Shown one piece after another: positions 12,453-21,482 of a DNA stretch of 64,000 nucleotides (its first letter is position 1; every line of letters begins with the position of its first letter). Both the position numbers and the translations under genes were made by a program. Below the pieces are notes generated by a model, which was not told the DNA's origin, did no database searches, and saw only the letters and a list, made by a program, of their open reading frames with translations. Origin of the DNA: CAYYFX01 sp046330135 (GTDB lineage Bacteria; ARS69); NCBI GenBank assembly GCA_046330135.1, contig JAXLTI010000005.1, positions 1 through 64,000 of the forward strand, written 5' to 3'.

Positions 12453-13092
12453 AGGCCTTCGAACGGCTGTGCTTCAGGATCTCGAAGATCGCCGGCAAGA
12501 GGGACACGAAGACGATCGCGAGGACCACCAGCGAGAAGTGCTTCTGGACCGCCGGGATCTGTCCGAAGAAGAAGCCCGAGAACAGGCACGCCGCCACCCA
12601 GGCGGCGCCGCCCGCGCAACTGAACCAGAAGAAGCGTCCTCGCGTCATCGCGCCCAGCCCGGCCACGAACGGCGCGACCGTCCGGAGGATCGGCATGAAG
12701 CGGGCGAACACGATCGTCTTGCCGCCGTACTTCTCGAAGAACGCGTGCGTGCGCTCGAGGTGCTTCGGATTCACGGCGCGGGATCCCTGGGCGAGGAGCC
12801 GCTTCCCGAAGAAGTGGCCGATCGCGTAGTTGCTGAGGTTCCCGAGGATCGCGGCCGCGGCGAGCAGGACGAAGAGCGCGCCGATCGACAGGGACTCCAC
12901 GCGCGCGGCCAGCGCGCCCGCCGCGAAGAGCAGCGAGTCCCCCGGCAGGAAAGGCGTCACCACGAGGCCGGTCTCCGCGAAGATGATCGCGAAGAGGATC
13001 AGGTAGGTCCACCCGCCGTACGTCGAGAGCACGGCGGCGAGGTGGGCGTCCAGGTGGAGGAAGAGGTCGACGACCTGGTGGATCACGTCCAT
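12451..13092 (-). CDS. DedA family membrane protein
   Basis: 213 residues with about five hydrophobic segments. The DedA (SNARE-associated/VTT) signature is visible: the re-entrant region PFLPGDSLLFAAGALAA, then GNLSNYAIGHFFGK and the basic FARFMPILRTVAPFVAG stretch containing the conserved Arg-x3-Pro motif. DedA proteins sit in the inner membrane; characterised members recycle undecaprenyl phosphate or phosphatidylethanolamine across the membrane or support proton-motive-force homeostasis. Which of these applies cannot be told from sequence. No operon partner. Confidence 0.88.
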   Translation of the reverse strand: MDVIHQVVDLFLHLDAHLAAVLSTYGGWTYLILFAIIFAETGLVVTPFLPGDSLLFAAGALAARVESLSIGALFVLLAAAAILGNLSNYAIGHFFGKRLLAQGSRAVNPKHLERTHAFFEKYGGKTIVFARFMPILRTVAPFVAGLGAMTRGRFFWFSCAGGAAWVAACLFSGFFFGQIPAVQKHFSLVVLAIVFVSLLPAIFEILKHSRSKA

Positions 13093-13353
13093 GGGCCTCT
13101 CCTCGTCGTTGGCCGAACGGGTCCGGAGGTGGAGCGGATGGGCGGCGCCCGCGCGGGCGGAGAGCGGCCCCCAAGGGTGCGGCAGACTACCATCTTTCGA
13201 GCGCTTGGTCAGGATACGCGTGCCGCGGGACGGGCATCAGGACGCGCCGCGCGGGCCGCGGAAGAGTCAGGAGGCGCTGGACGTGGTCCGTGTCCGCGTT
13301 GGATCCTCCGCAAGTCCCCCGGGGTTCCGACGACGTGACCTGAGGAGGCTCCG

Positions 13354-13929
13354 ATGCTTCGAGCGATGTTCCGCGGCACCGCGTTCCTGACGGTGGCCTT
13401 CGCCCTCTTCGCGTGCGCGCGGAAGGAGTCGGTGCCGGGTCGTGCGGAGGCGCCGCGCGCGCGCGTGGCGGATCCGGCGGCGCTCGCGACGCTGATCCCG
13501 CCGTACGAGGAGCAGGTCGCCACGTACACGGTGAAGACGTGTCTCGTGTGCGGCATGTCGCTCGAGCACGTGCAGAAGCCCGTGGACGTGGTGCAGGACG
13601 GAAAGCTGGTGCGCTTCTGTTCCGACGGATGCGCTCGGACCTTCGAGAAGAACCCCGTGACGATCCTCGCGCAGCGGGACTCCCTGCTCATCGCCACCCA
13701 GCTGCCGACCTATCCCACGGACAAGTGCATCGTGACCGACGACAAGATCGTCTCGCTCGGGACGCCCACGAACATGCTCTGGGGCACGCGCCTCGTGCGT
13801 CTCTGCTGCAAGAACTGCGTGGAGCAGTTCAAGGAGAACCCGGGGGACTTCATCGCCGCGCTCGACGCGCTCTCCGACGTGAAGGCAGTGGAAGCGGGCG
13901 GCCAGCCGCCGGCGTCGCACGCGAACTGA
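13354..13929 (+). CDS. Predicted lipoprotein with two TRASH/YHS-like metal-binding motifs
   Basis: 191 residues. The N-terminal hydrophobic segment ends in FALFAC, a plausible lipobox with Cys at codon ~21. Two similar modules follow: CLVCGMS ... RFCSDGCARTFEKNP (codons ~65-102) and CIVTDD ... LCCKNCVEQFKENP (codons ~125-165). Each has the Cys-x2/3-Cys plus aromatic pattern of TRASH/YHS domains, which bind Cu, Zn or related metals, sometimes in copper-sensing or heme proteins. The second copy has lost one Cys of its first pair. Strong ribosome site GAGGAGG 6 bp before ATG. It is not adjacent to the metal-efflux island at 47-58 kb but may share that physiology. Confidence 0.75.
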   Translation: MLRAMFRGTAFLTVAFALFACARKESVPGRAEAPRARVADPAALATLIPPYEEQVATYTVKTCLVCGMSLEHVQKPVDVVQDGKLVRFCSDGCARTFEKNPVTILAQRDSLLIATQLPTYPTDKCIVTDDKIVSLGTPTNMLWGTRLVRLCCKNCVEQFKENPGDFIAALDALSDVKAVEAGGQPPASHAN

Positions 13930-13997
13930 GGGCGGTCGCGCCCGCGCGGACGGGGCGACTCACCGATCCAGTCCCGGGGGCACCGTCGCCTCGTCGC

Positions 13998-14582
13998 TCA
14001 GAACAACGTCGCCTGGGCCGCCTTCGCCGCGTCCTCGTCCCGGAACGTGGCGCCCTCGTGCTGCAGCAGCCAGCGCTTGCGCGGGAGCCCGCCGCCGAAT
14101 CCCGTGAGGCGTCCGTCCGCGCCCACGACGCGATGGCACGGGATCACGATCGGGATCGGGTTCGAGCCCACGGCGCCGCCCGCGGCGCGCGCCGAGTCGC
14201 TGCCCGCCGCCGCGGCGATCTGGCCGTACGAGCGCGTCTCGCCCGCGGGGATGCGGCGCAGCTCGTGCCACACGCGCGCGTGGAAGCCGTCGCCGCCCGC
14301 ATCCACCTTCAGCGTATCGATCGCGCGGACGTCGCCCGCGAAGTAGCGCTCGAGGGCGCGCACCGGCGCGGCGTCCTTCGCGCCCTTCGTCACCTCGGCA
14401 TCCGGGAAGCGCTCGCGGAGGCGCGCGGCGAGCCGCGTCTCGACGTCGCCCGCGCGGTCCTTCGAATTCCAGCTCGTGCGGTTCTTCGCCCACGCCATCT
14501 CGACGGCGAGCAGCACGTCGCCCGCCCACGCGAGCGCGATCTTCCCGACCGGCGTCTCCATCGCTCTCGTCTCGATCCTCAT
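13998..14582 (-). CDS. ogt: Methylated-DNA-[protein]-cysteine S-methyltransferase
   Basis: 194 residues. The suicide acceptor cysteine lies in the canonical IPCHRVV motif (codons ~150-156), with the preceding YGQIAAAAGS helix-turn-helix Tyr/Gln that flips the base and the following GLPRKRWLLQHEG segment. It repairs O6-alkylguanine and O4-alkylthymine by irreversible self-alkylation. ATG 14582 has AGGAGG 6 bp upstream and overlaps the stop of the Ada/AlkA gene (ATGA), so the two alkylation-repair proteins are translationally coupled. An internal ATG at 14561 is a less likely start. Confidence 0.92.
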   Translation of the reverse strand: MRIETRAMETPVGKIALAWAGDVLLAVEMAWAKNRTSWNSKDRAGDVETRLAARLRERFPDAEVTKGAKDAAPVRALERYFAGDVRAIDTLKVDAGGDGFHARVWHELRRIPAGETRSYGQIAAAAGSDSARAAGGAVGSNPIPIVIPCHRVVGADGRLTGFGGGLPRKRWLLQHEGATFRDEDAAKAAQATLF

Positions 14583-16075
14583 CTCGAACCTCCTCGCCGG
14601 GACGCGGCCGCGCCGGCCGACGCCCAAAGATGGATCACCGCGTACGCGCGCCACGGCCGCCACGCCTCCGCGCGCACGAGCACTTCCGAAGGCGAAGGCA
14701 GCTCTCCCTTTCGCTTCGCGAGCGCGCGCCGCACGCCGAGATCGCCCTCGAGGAACGCGTCCGGCAGGCCGAGCGCGCGCATCGCGACGTAGCCCACGGT
14801 CCAGGCGCCGATGCCCCGGACCTGTGCGAGCGCCTGCACGGCCTTCTCCGCGTCCGCGCCCCACGTGAGGGGCAGCGTTCCGTCCGCGACGCGACGCGCC
14901 AGCTCGCGGATCGCGGCTCCGCGCGTGCCCGGCATCCCGATCGACGCGACGTTCGCGCGCGCGAGGACGGCGGGCTCGGGGAAGAGACGGTGCGGGCCGG
15001 TCTCGTCCGCGCCGGGGACGCGCTCGCCCCAGCGCTCCACGAGCCGGCCGGCGAGCGTGGTGGCGCCCGCCACGGAGACCTGCTGGCCGAGGATCGCGCG
15101 CACGCTCAGCTCGAACGGATCCCACGCGCCGGGCACGCGAAGGCCGGGGCGGCCGCGCGCGGAGCGGCGCAGCGCGGGGTCGCGAGCGAGGTGCTCCGCG
15201 ATGGAAGCCGGGTCCGCGCCGACGTCGAACACGCGACGCACGCGCTCGGCGATCTCCAGGAAACGCTTCCGCGCGGCGATCGGCACCTCGAGGAGGAGAC
15301 ACGCGGCGCGCGCGTCGCGGCGGACCGCGAGGACGCCGGCGTCGCCGTCGAGGCGGAACGTGCGCCGGTAGACGCCGCCCCGGACTTCCTCCACGCCCGC
15401 CGTCGCGCGCTCGCCGAGGTACTCGAGGATCGCGTCGAATTCGTACGGCTCCCGGTAGGGGAGGCGGAGCGCCACGTGTCCCTCGGCGGCCGCCGGAGCG
15501 CGGCCGCGCGCCGCGCGACGCAGCTCCGTGGGCTTCGCGCCGAACGTCCGCGCCATGACGAAGTGGAAGCGGCGCACGCTCGCGAAGCCGGCCGCGAACG
15601 CGATGTCCCGCACCGGGAGGTCCGTCTCGTCCAGCAGCTTGCGCGCGAAGTGGACGCGCCGCGTGAGCGCCACGTCGAGCGGAGAGGCACCGAGATGCTC
15701 GTCGAAGAGGCGCCGCAGGTGGCGGCTCCCGAGCCCGAGGCGCTCCGCAAGGTCGTCCACGCCGCCCGTGTCGAGCGCGCCTTCCCCGATGAGCCGCAGC
15801 GCGCGCCCCACCGTGGCGGAGGTCCCGAGCCAGGCCGGCGTGCCGGGCGCCGTCTCCGGCCGGCAGCGCCGGCAGGGGCGGAAGCCGGCAGCCTCCGCGG
15901 CAGCCGCGCATTCGAAGAAGCGGACGTTCTCCGCCTTCGGAGTCTTCGCGGGGCAGACCGGGCGGCAGTAGACGCCGGTCGTCACGACTCCCGTGAAGAA
16001 CCGCCCGTCGAAGCGGGCGTCGCGGCTCTTCAGGGCCTCGTAGCGGGTATCGAAGGGAATCGTCTCGATCGACAT
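14579..16075 (-). CDS. Ada-type AraC regulator fused to AlkA DNA glycosylase
   Basis: 498 residues in three parts. Residues 1-80 are the Ada zinc domain with methyl-phosphotriester acceptor cysteines in VYCRPVCPAK and FRPCRRCRPE. Residues ~85-190 form an AraC HTH with the second helix region DIAFAAGFASVRRFH. Residues ~200-490 form an AlkA-like 3-methyladenine glycosylase, with HhH motif VRGIGAWTVGYVAMRALG and the catalytic Asp in LEGDLGVRRA. It likely senses methyl phosphotriesters, activates its own operon and excises alkylated bases. Coupled to the following ogt gene, the unit covers both direct reversal and base-excision repair. Start at 16075 is preceded by GGGAG. Confidence 0.92.
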   Translation of the reverse strand: MSIETIPFDTRYEALKSRDARFDGRFFTGVVTTGVYCRPVCPAKTPKAENVRFFECAAAAEAAGFRPCRRCRPETAPGTPAWLGTSATVGRALRLIGEGALDTGGVDDLAERLGLGSRHLRRLFDEHLGASPLDVALTRRVHFARKLLDETDLPVRDIAFAAGFASVRRFHFVMARTFGAKPTELRRAARGRAPAAAEGHVALRLPYREPYEFDAILEYLGERATAGVEEVRGGVYRRTFRLDGDAGVLAVRRDARAACLLLEVPIAARKRFLEIAERVRRVFDVGADPASIAEHLARDPALRRSARGRPGLRVPGAWDPFELSVRAILGQQVSVAGATTLAGRLVERWGERVPGADETGPHRLFPEPAVLARANVASIGMPGTRGAAIRELARRVADGTLPLTWGADAEKAVQALAQVRGIGAWTVGYVAMRALGLPDAFLEGDLGVRRALAKRKGELPSPSEVLVRAEAWRPWRAYAVIHLWASAGAAASRRGGSR

Positions 16076-16255
16076 GCTCCCGGTATACCACGCGGGACCC
16101 GGGGAGGATGGCCGTTTTCGGACACGGTCCCCGCGGCCCGCCCCCTCCGGAGAGCTCGGCCGCGCGAGGCTGTACCGCAGACAGGGCGTCGCGAGCGCTC
16201 TCCGGATCACCTTGGCATGGCGGGTATCGTCTAGAACGGTGAGCTGCGCGACGCC

Positions 16256-16505
16256 ATGTCGCGCGCCGGGGAGATCCGTGAGCATCTCGTCGCGGCCGAC
16301 ATCATGCGCCCCGTCGGCGCCCTCGCCTCTCCCGATGCGAACCTGGAGAAGGCGGCTCATGCGCGCAGCGGCCGCGCGTCGCCTGACGGTCGTGGATCCG
16401 GAGCACCCCGGCGTGCTGCCGGGGATCCTCACGAGCGCCGACGTCGTGACGACGCTCGCGCGCCTCGGGGCCAGCGCGCTGGAAGGCACGGCGCTCACGA
16501 CGTGA
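16256..16505 (+). pseudogene. Frameshifted CBS-domain relic
   Basis: One frame gives EHLVAADIMRPVGAL and SPDANLEKA (from 16256), a typical start of a CBS pair as found at the C-terminus of chloride channels or regulators. Near 16350 the homology jumps to another frame, which continues LMRAAAARRLTVVDPEHPG and GILTSADVVTTLARLG to the stop at 16505. Both halves fit one CBS domain, so a one-base indel separates them. Upstream in the first frame a TAG at 16232 blocks any longer product. I therefore call it a decayed fragment; an assembly error is the alternative for the indel but would not explain the missing N-terminal protein. Confidence 0.6.
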
Positions 16506-16542
16506 CGCGGGGGCTCGTGCTCCCGGAGCCCCCGGTCCGGGC

Positions 16543-18369
16543 TCAGAGCCCGTAGCGGCGCATGAGCAACAACGCCAGCGACGTGATCATGAGCAACGCG
16601 AGCGGAAGACCGGCGCGCACGTAGTCGTGGAAGCGATAGCCGCCCGGTCTCATGATGAGGAGATTCGTCTGATACGCCATCGGAGTCACGTAGCAGAGAT
16701 TCGCCCCGAACAGCACGGCCAGCACCATGGGCTCCGCCGGAAGAGAGAGCTTCGCGGCCAGGCTCACCGCGAGTGGCGTTCCGACCGCAGCCGCCGCCGC
16801 GTTCGAGACGAAGTTCGTCATCAGGGTCGTGAATGCCATGAGTGCGACGAGGACCGCCGCCGGGTGATGGGCCCCGAGACCGAGTGCGAAGACCGAGCCT
16901 AGCCAGTCGGCGGCCCCCGTCTCGACGAGCGCGCGGCCCAGCGCGATGGCCGCCGCGACCAGCACGATCACCTCGGCGCTCAGGGCGCGTCCGACGCGTT
17001 CGAAGAGGACGCAACGGGTCACCAGCATGGCGATCGTCCCCGCGAGCGCCGCGATCGCGATGGGCAGGATCTTGAAAGCGGCGAGCACGACCACGCTCGC
17101 CACGATGGCGATCGCGAGGGGCGCCTTCGCCGAGCGGGGCAAGTCGCGGGCGGTTCCGAGCAGCATGACCCGCTGGCTCTGTTCCAGCTCGGACAGCGTC
17201 TCGACCGTCCCGCTCACCAGCAGGAGGTCGCCCACTTGGAGACGATCCGGCCGGGGATGCGGCGCGCTCGTCTGCAGCATGACATCCGAGCGATAGGCAC
17301 CGAGAACGACGACCCCGAAACGGTCGGCGATGTGCGTGCTCCGGGCGGATTCTCCGATCAGCGGCGAGTCGGGGCCGACCACGAGCTCGGCGAGCTGCGG
17401 GTCCTTCCTACGGCGGCTCGCCTCTTCGCGAATGGCCTCCAGCAGATGCGGCTCGGCGAGCGGCGCTCTCAGGACCTCGCTGGCCTCATGGAGAGTCGTC
17501 ATCGTGCCGGATACGTGAACTTGATCCCCCGGCTGGATGAGTACCTTGGGATCTCCTGTCCCGAGAGGACGGCCGTCGCGCACGAGCTCGGTGACCTGGA
17601 TCCCTCCGCCGATACGCTTGAGGAGCCTATCGAGCGGCTTGCCGCCTGCGAAGCCCGCATCGGTGACGTGCAGCGCCGCATGGTAGAGGCGCGGTGCCTG
17701 CGCGACGCGCGTCTGGCTCGTCGGGAGCAGGCGCGGCATGATCAGCCACAAGTAGGGGAACGCCACGAACGCGGCGACGGCGACGATGTCCGAGAACGCG
17801 AAGACGCCGATCGGCGGCACGCCGAGATCCCTCGCGATGGACATCACGAGGATGTTGGTCGACGTTCCGATCGCCGACGCGGTGCCGCCGATGAGGATGG
17901 CGCTGTTGACCGGCATCAGCGTCTTCGAGGCCGGAACGCCCGCCCGATCGACGAGGTCGAGAAGGACCGGCAGCATGAGGATGAGGATCGGCGTGTCGTT
18001 GACGAACGCGCTCAGGATCATGCAGACGAGGAGCGTGCACAGCATGCCGAGCGCCTTGCTGAAGCGCCACAGCCGCGCCATCACGCGTGCCGCCGGCTCG
18101 AGCGCGCCCGTGACCACGAGGCCCCGCCCCAGGATCATCAGGCAGACGATGGCTACGAGGGCTTCGTGGCCGAAGCCGCCGAAGGCCACCTCCATCCCCG
18201 TGTACGGCCCGGCGTTCGCCAACGGGAAGGCGTAGAGACCGAGCGCGAGGACCGCGATGAGGCCCAGGCAGATCAGCTCGACCTTCACGCGTCCCTGCGC
18301 GAACAGGACGAAGACGACGATCGTGATCAAGAGCGCCGCCCCTGCGTGCATCGAAGGGAGCTGGGGCAT
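16543..18369 (-). CDS. SLC13/DASS-type transporter with central RCK_C (TrkA-C) domains
   Basis: 608 residues, around ten or more membrane segments split by a soluble centre. The first half holds SAFVNDTPILILMLP and a TSTNILVMSIARDLG substrate loop, the second half NFVSNAAAAAVGTPLA and FGANLCYVTP; these repeated Asn-x-Thr-like loops are typical of the DASS/ArsB ion transporter superfamily. Between them (codons ~230-400) are two TrkA-C-like regulatory domains with GDQVHVSG and GDLLLVSGT strands. Likely a sodium-coupled anion (sulfate or dicarboxylate) symporter in the inner membrane; the substrate cannot be fixed. Start 18369 has AGGAGA 7 bp upstream; 18402 would add 11 residues. Divergent from the permease-Usp operon. 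Confidence 0.85.
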   Translation of the reverse strand: MPQLPSMHAGAALLITIVVFVLFAQGRVKVELICLGLIAVLALGLYAFPLANAGPYTGMEVAFGGFGHEALVAIVCLMILGRGLVVTGALEPAARVMARLWRFSKALGMLCTLLVCMILSAFVNDTPILILMLPVLLDLVDRAGVPASKTLMPVNSAILIGGTASAIGTSTNILVMSIARDLGVPPIGVFAFSDIVAVAAFVAFPYLWLIMPRLLPTSQTRVAQAPRLYHAALHVTDAGFAGGKPLDRLLKRIGGGIQVTELVRDGRPLGTGDPKVLIQPGDQVHVSGTMTTLHEASEVLRAPLAEPHLLEAIREEASRRRKDPQLAELVVGPDSPLIGESARSTHIADRFGVVVLGAYRSDVMLQTSAPHPRPDRLQVGDLLLVSGTVETLSELEQSQRVMLLGTARDLPRSAKAPLAIAIVASVVVLAAFKILPIAIAALAGTIAMLVTRCVLFERVGRALSAEVIVLVAAAIALGRALVETGAADWLGSVFALGLGAHHPAAVLVALMAFTTLMTNFVSNAAAAAVGTPLAVSLAAKLSLPAEPMVLAVLFGANLCYVTPMAYQTNLLIMRPGGYRFHDYVRAGLPLALLMITSLALLLMRRYGL

Positions 18370-18556
18370 GACGACGTCTCCTGGCGCGTGGGCGGCAGCC
18401 ACCGAGCTTCACTGATCCGATCCTCCCCGTTTGTACCACTGACGGTTCGCAGCGACCACACTCAGGGCGAATTGGGTTGGAGCCGCGCAGCGTCCGGGGT
18501 TACGGTGCCACCGAGGGACGCCGGCGACGAACACCGGCGCACTCGCCGGAGCGGTC

Positions 18557-20830
18557 ATGGGGAAGTTCTCCGCCGAAGTCCATCTGAGCCGCGAGATGAG
18601 CGTGCTCGACGTCACGCTCATCGGCGTCGGTGCCATGATCGGTGCCGGGATCTTCGTGCTCACGGGAATCGCCGCCGGCGTGGCCGGACCGGCGCTCATC
18701 GTCACCTTCGCGCTCAACGGACTCGTGGCGCTCCTGACCGCGATGTCGTACGCCGAGCTGGGCTCCTGCTATCACGACGCGGGCGGCGGCTATCTCTGGG
18801 TGAAGGAGGGCCTGCCGAAGTGGAACGGCTTCCTCTCCGGGTGGATGAGCTGGTTCGCACACGCGGTCGCGTGCAGCCTCTACGCGCTCGGGTTCGGGGC
18901 CTACTTCGAGCACGTGCTGGCCGCGGCTGGCGTGTCGCTTCCGCATTGGGGCTTCCTGGGACCGCAGCAGCTGCTCGCGGCCGGCATCGCGGTGCTCTTC
19001 GCCTACGTCAACTTCCGGGGCGCCTCGGAGACCGGCAGGATCGGCAACTTCGTGACGATGGCGAAAATCGCCATCCTCCTCGTCTTCGTGGCGTTCGGCG
19101 TGCAGCTGCTCGTGGGACGAGCGGACTGGCGCGAAGCGTTCACGCCGTTCTTCGCGCACGGCATGGGCGGCGTCTTCAAGGCGATGGGGCTGACCTTCAT
19201 CGCCTTTCAGGGCTTCGAGGTGATCTCGCAGTGCTCCGAGGAGGTGAGGAACCCGAAGCGGAACATCCCGCGGGCGGTGTTCCTGTCGCTGCTGATCGTC
19301 GTGCCGATCTACCTCCTGGTTGCGGTCGTGGCGCTCGGCGCGGTGCGGCCGGAGGGCATGACGCCGTGGGACTATCTGGCGTCAAACAAGGAGACCGCGC
19401 TCGTCGAGGTGGCGAAGTCGTTCTTCCCCGGCGGCGGCCTCATGCTGCTCGTGGGCGGTCTCATCTCGACGATGTCGGCGCTCAACGCCACGATCTACTC
19501 CTCCTCGCGCGTGGCGTACGCGATGGGGCGGGACCGGAACTTCCCCACGTTCTTCAGCAAGGTCCACGCGCAACGCTTCACGCCGCACGTCGCGATCTCC
19601 TTCTCGCTCGCGATCGTCGTCCTCATGGCGGTGTCGCTGCCCATCGAGGCGGTCGCGTCGGCGGCGGACATCATGTTCCTGCTGCTCTTCCTGCAGGTGA
19701 ACGTCGCGCTCATTCGGCTGCGCGCGAAGCGCCCGGATCTCGATCGCGGCTTCACGACCCCGCTCTTCCCCGGCCTCACGATGGTCGCGATCGGTCTCTT
19801 GCTCTTCCTCGCGATCTACATGCTCCGGTACAGCCCGATCGCCTGGTTGGTGACCGTGGCCTGGCTCGCCGCTGGGCTGCTCGTGTACCGCTTCTACGCG
19901 TCCCGGCGCGAGGTGCAGCACCTCAAGAAGGTGCAGGCGCTCGACCGCCTCGAGCGGAAGGACTACCGCGTCCTCGTGCCGATCGCGAGCGCGAGGTCGG
20001 CGGCCAGCCTGTGCAACGTGGCCGTGGCGGTCGCGAAGAAGAACGGCGCGGAGGTCATCGTCCTGCACGTCATCGAAGTGGAAGAGGGCCAGCCGCTCCG
20101 GGCGGGCCTCGCGATCGAGGACGGCATCGCGTCGCTCCTGGAAGGCGCTCGTGCGGGAGTAGCCGCGGAGGGCATTCCCGTGCGCGCCGTCGTGAAGGTC
20201 TCGCACCGGATCTCGCGCGGGATCGTGGAGACCGCGGACGAAGAGGGGTGCAACTTCCTCGTCGTCGGCCGCAGCCGGCGACCGACGTTCGTCGAGCGCA
20301 CGTTCTCCTCGATCATCGACGGAGTGATCCAGCGTGCGAATTGCGAAGTGTCGGTCGTCCACGGCGACGTGCCGGCGGAACGCATGAGGAGGATCCTCCT
20401 CCCGTTCGGCGGGGACGTTCACTCGCGGCTCGCGATCGAGATGGCCCCGGCGCTGATGGCGCACTTCCAATGCGAGGTCGACGTGCTCGTGGTGAACGAC
20501 CCTCGGGCCGCGATTCCCGTCCGGCAGCGGCGGGAGGCCGAGGCGAGGGAAATGGTCGCTGCGCACGGGCTGGCCGCGCGCGTCGAGGTCGTGGAGGACG
20601 AGGACACCTTGCGCGCGATCGTGCGGCGCGCGCGCGAGGCGGACCTCGTCGTGATCGGCGGGCGAACGGGCGAGCCGCTGACGCTGCTGCTCGGGCGATC
20701 GCTCGGGCAGGAAATCACCGAGGAGGTCACCTGTCCGGTGATCTCGCTCATCGAGTACGAGGAGCGGGAGTCGTTCTGGTCTTCGGTCCTGCAGCCGCTC
20801 GGGAGCAAGGGGGGGCGAAGCGATGAATAG
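18557..20830 (+). CDS. APC amino acid permease fused to two universal stress domains
   Basis: 757 residues. Residues 1-450 are an APC-superfamily transporter with about 12 membrane segments, opening with DVTLIGVGAMIGAGIFVLTG, the substrate-binding unwound helix. Residues ~469-597 and ~609-735 are two Usp (universal stress protein) domains, with strand patterns such as YRVLVPIASA, VVGRSRR and VIGGRTGEP; the G-x-x-G-type loops could bind nucleotide. This architecture is known in cationic amino acid permeases of bacteria. First gene of a five-gene operon with mechanosensitive channels and an antiporter, so a role in solute balance under stress is likely. GGAG precedes the ATG. Confidence 0.88.
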   Translation: MGKFSAEVHLSREMSVLDVTLIGVGAMIGAGIFVLTGIAAGVAGPALIVTFALNGLVALLTAMSYAELGSCYHDAGGGYLWVKEGLPKWNGFLSGWMSWFAHAVACSLYALGFGAYFEHVLAAAGVSLPHWGFLGPQQLLAAGIAVLFAYVNFRGASETGRIGNFVTMAKIAILLVFVAFGVQLLVGRADWREAFTPFFAHGMGGVFKAMGLTFIAFQGFEVISQCSEEVRNPKRNIPRAVFLSLLIVVPIYLLVAVVALGAVRPEGMTPWDYLASNKETALVEVAKSFFPGGGLMLLVGGLISTMSALNATIYSSSRVAYAMGRDRNFPTFFSKVHAQRFTPHVAISFSLAIVVLMAVSLPIEAVASAADIMFLLLFLQVNVALIRLRAKRPDLDRGFTTPLFPGLTMVAIGLLLFLAIYMLRYSPIAWLVTVAWLAAGLLVYRFYASRREVQHLKKVQALDRLERKDYRVLVPIASARSAASLCNVAVAVAKKNGAEVIVLHVIEVEEGQPLRAGLAIEDGIASLLEGARAGVAAEGIPVRAVVKVSHRISRGIVETADEEGCNFLVVGRSRRPTFVERTFSSIIDGVIQRANCEVSVVHGDVPAERMRRILLPFGGDVHSRLAIEMAPALMAHFQCEVDVLVVNDPRAAIPVRQRREAEAREMVAAHGLAARVEVVEDEDTLRAIVRRAREADLVVIGGRTGEPLTLLLGRSLGQEITEEVTCPVISLIEYEERESFWSSVLQPLGSKGGRSDE

Positions 20831-21479
20831 GTCGTTCGGCGACCTGATGTACGGCGTCGGGGAGAAGACGATCGCGTACCTGCCGAGCCTCATCGGAGGC
20901 CTCGTCCTCATCGCGATCGGCGCGATCCTGGGATGGATCGTCAAGCGCGTGGTCGCTCAATCCTGCCGCATCCTGCACGTGGACCGCGTTCTCCGCAGCT
21001 TCCGCTGGGGCGCGGGCTTCGCGAAGGCGGACGTGCGCCTGGCGTTCTACGACGCCATCGGCAGCTTCGCCGCGTTCGTGATTTTCCTCGTCTTCCTCAA
21101 CGCCGGCCTGGCCGCGATGCAGCTGACCATCCTGTCGGACCTGCTCGAGCAGGGCGTGTGGTTCATCCCGAAGCTCGTGATCGCGCTCGTCATCTTCGCC
21201 CTGGGGTTGACCATCGCGGGCGTGGCGTCGTCGGCCATGCTGCGCGCGCTGCGACGGGAGGAGGTCCCCCGCGCGTCGCTCGTGAGCCGCTTCGCGAAGC
21301 TGGTCCTCGTGATCTTCTTCTCGGCGATGGCGCTCACGGAGCTCGGCATCGCACGCGAGATCGTGATCATCGGCTTCACGGCGACGATCGTGACGACGTG
21401 CCTCATCACGATCCTCCTCCTGGCGTTGGCCGGGCGCGGCGTCGCGGCGAAGATCCTGGATCGCATGGACGAGGAGTAG
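20823..21479 (+). CDS. Conserved TM-helix membrane protein (MscS-associated)
   Basis: 218 residues with about five predicted membrane helices and a charged loop at codons ~30-70. It matches the transmembrane-helix repeat proteins often annotated as mechanosensitive ion channel family, but it lacks the soluble beta domain of MscS. The repeated pattern LVIALVIFALGLTIAG and GFTATIVTTCLITILLLALAG suggests paired pore-type helices. It overlaps the permease-Usp gene by 8 bp and is 3 bp from the next MscS gene. Probably an accessory or minimal channel subunit in the inner membrane. Confidence 0.75.
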   Translation: MNRSFGDLMYGVGEKTIAYLPSLIGGLVLIAIGAILGWIVKRVVAQSCRILHVDRVLRSFRWGAGFAKADVRLAFYDAIGSFAAFVIFLVFLNAGLAAMQLTILSDLLEQGVWFIPKLVIALVIFALGLTIAGVASSAMLRALRREEVPRASLVSRFAKLVLVIFFSAMALTELGIAREIVIIGFTATIVTTCLITILLLALAGRGVAAKILDRMDEE

Positions 21480-21482
21480 GCG

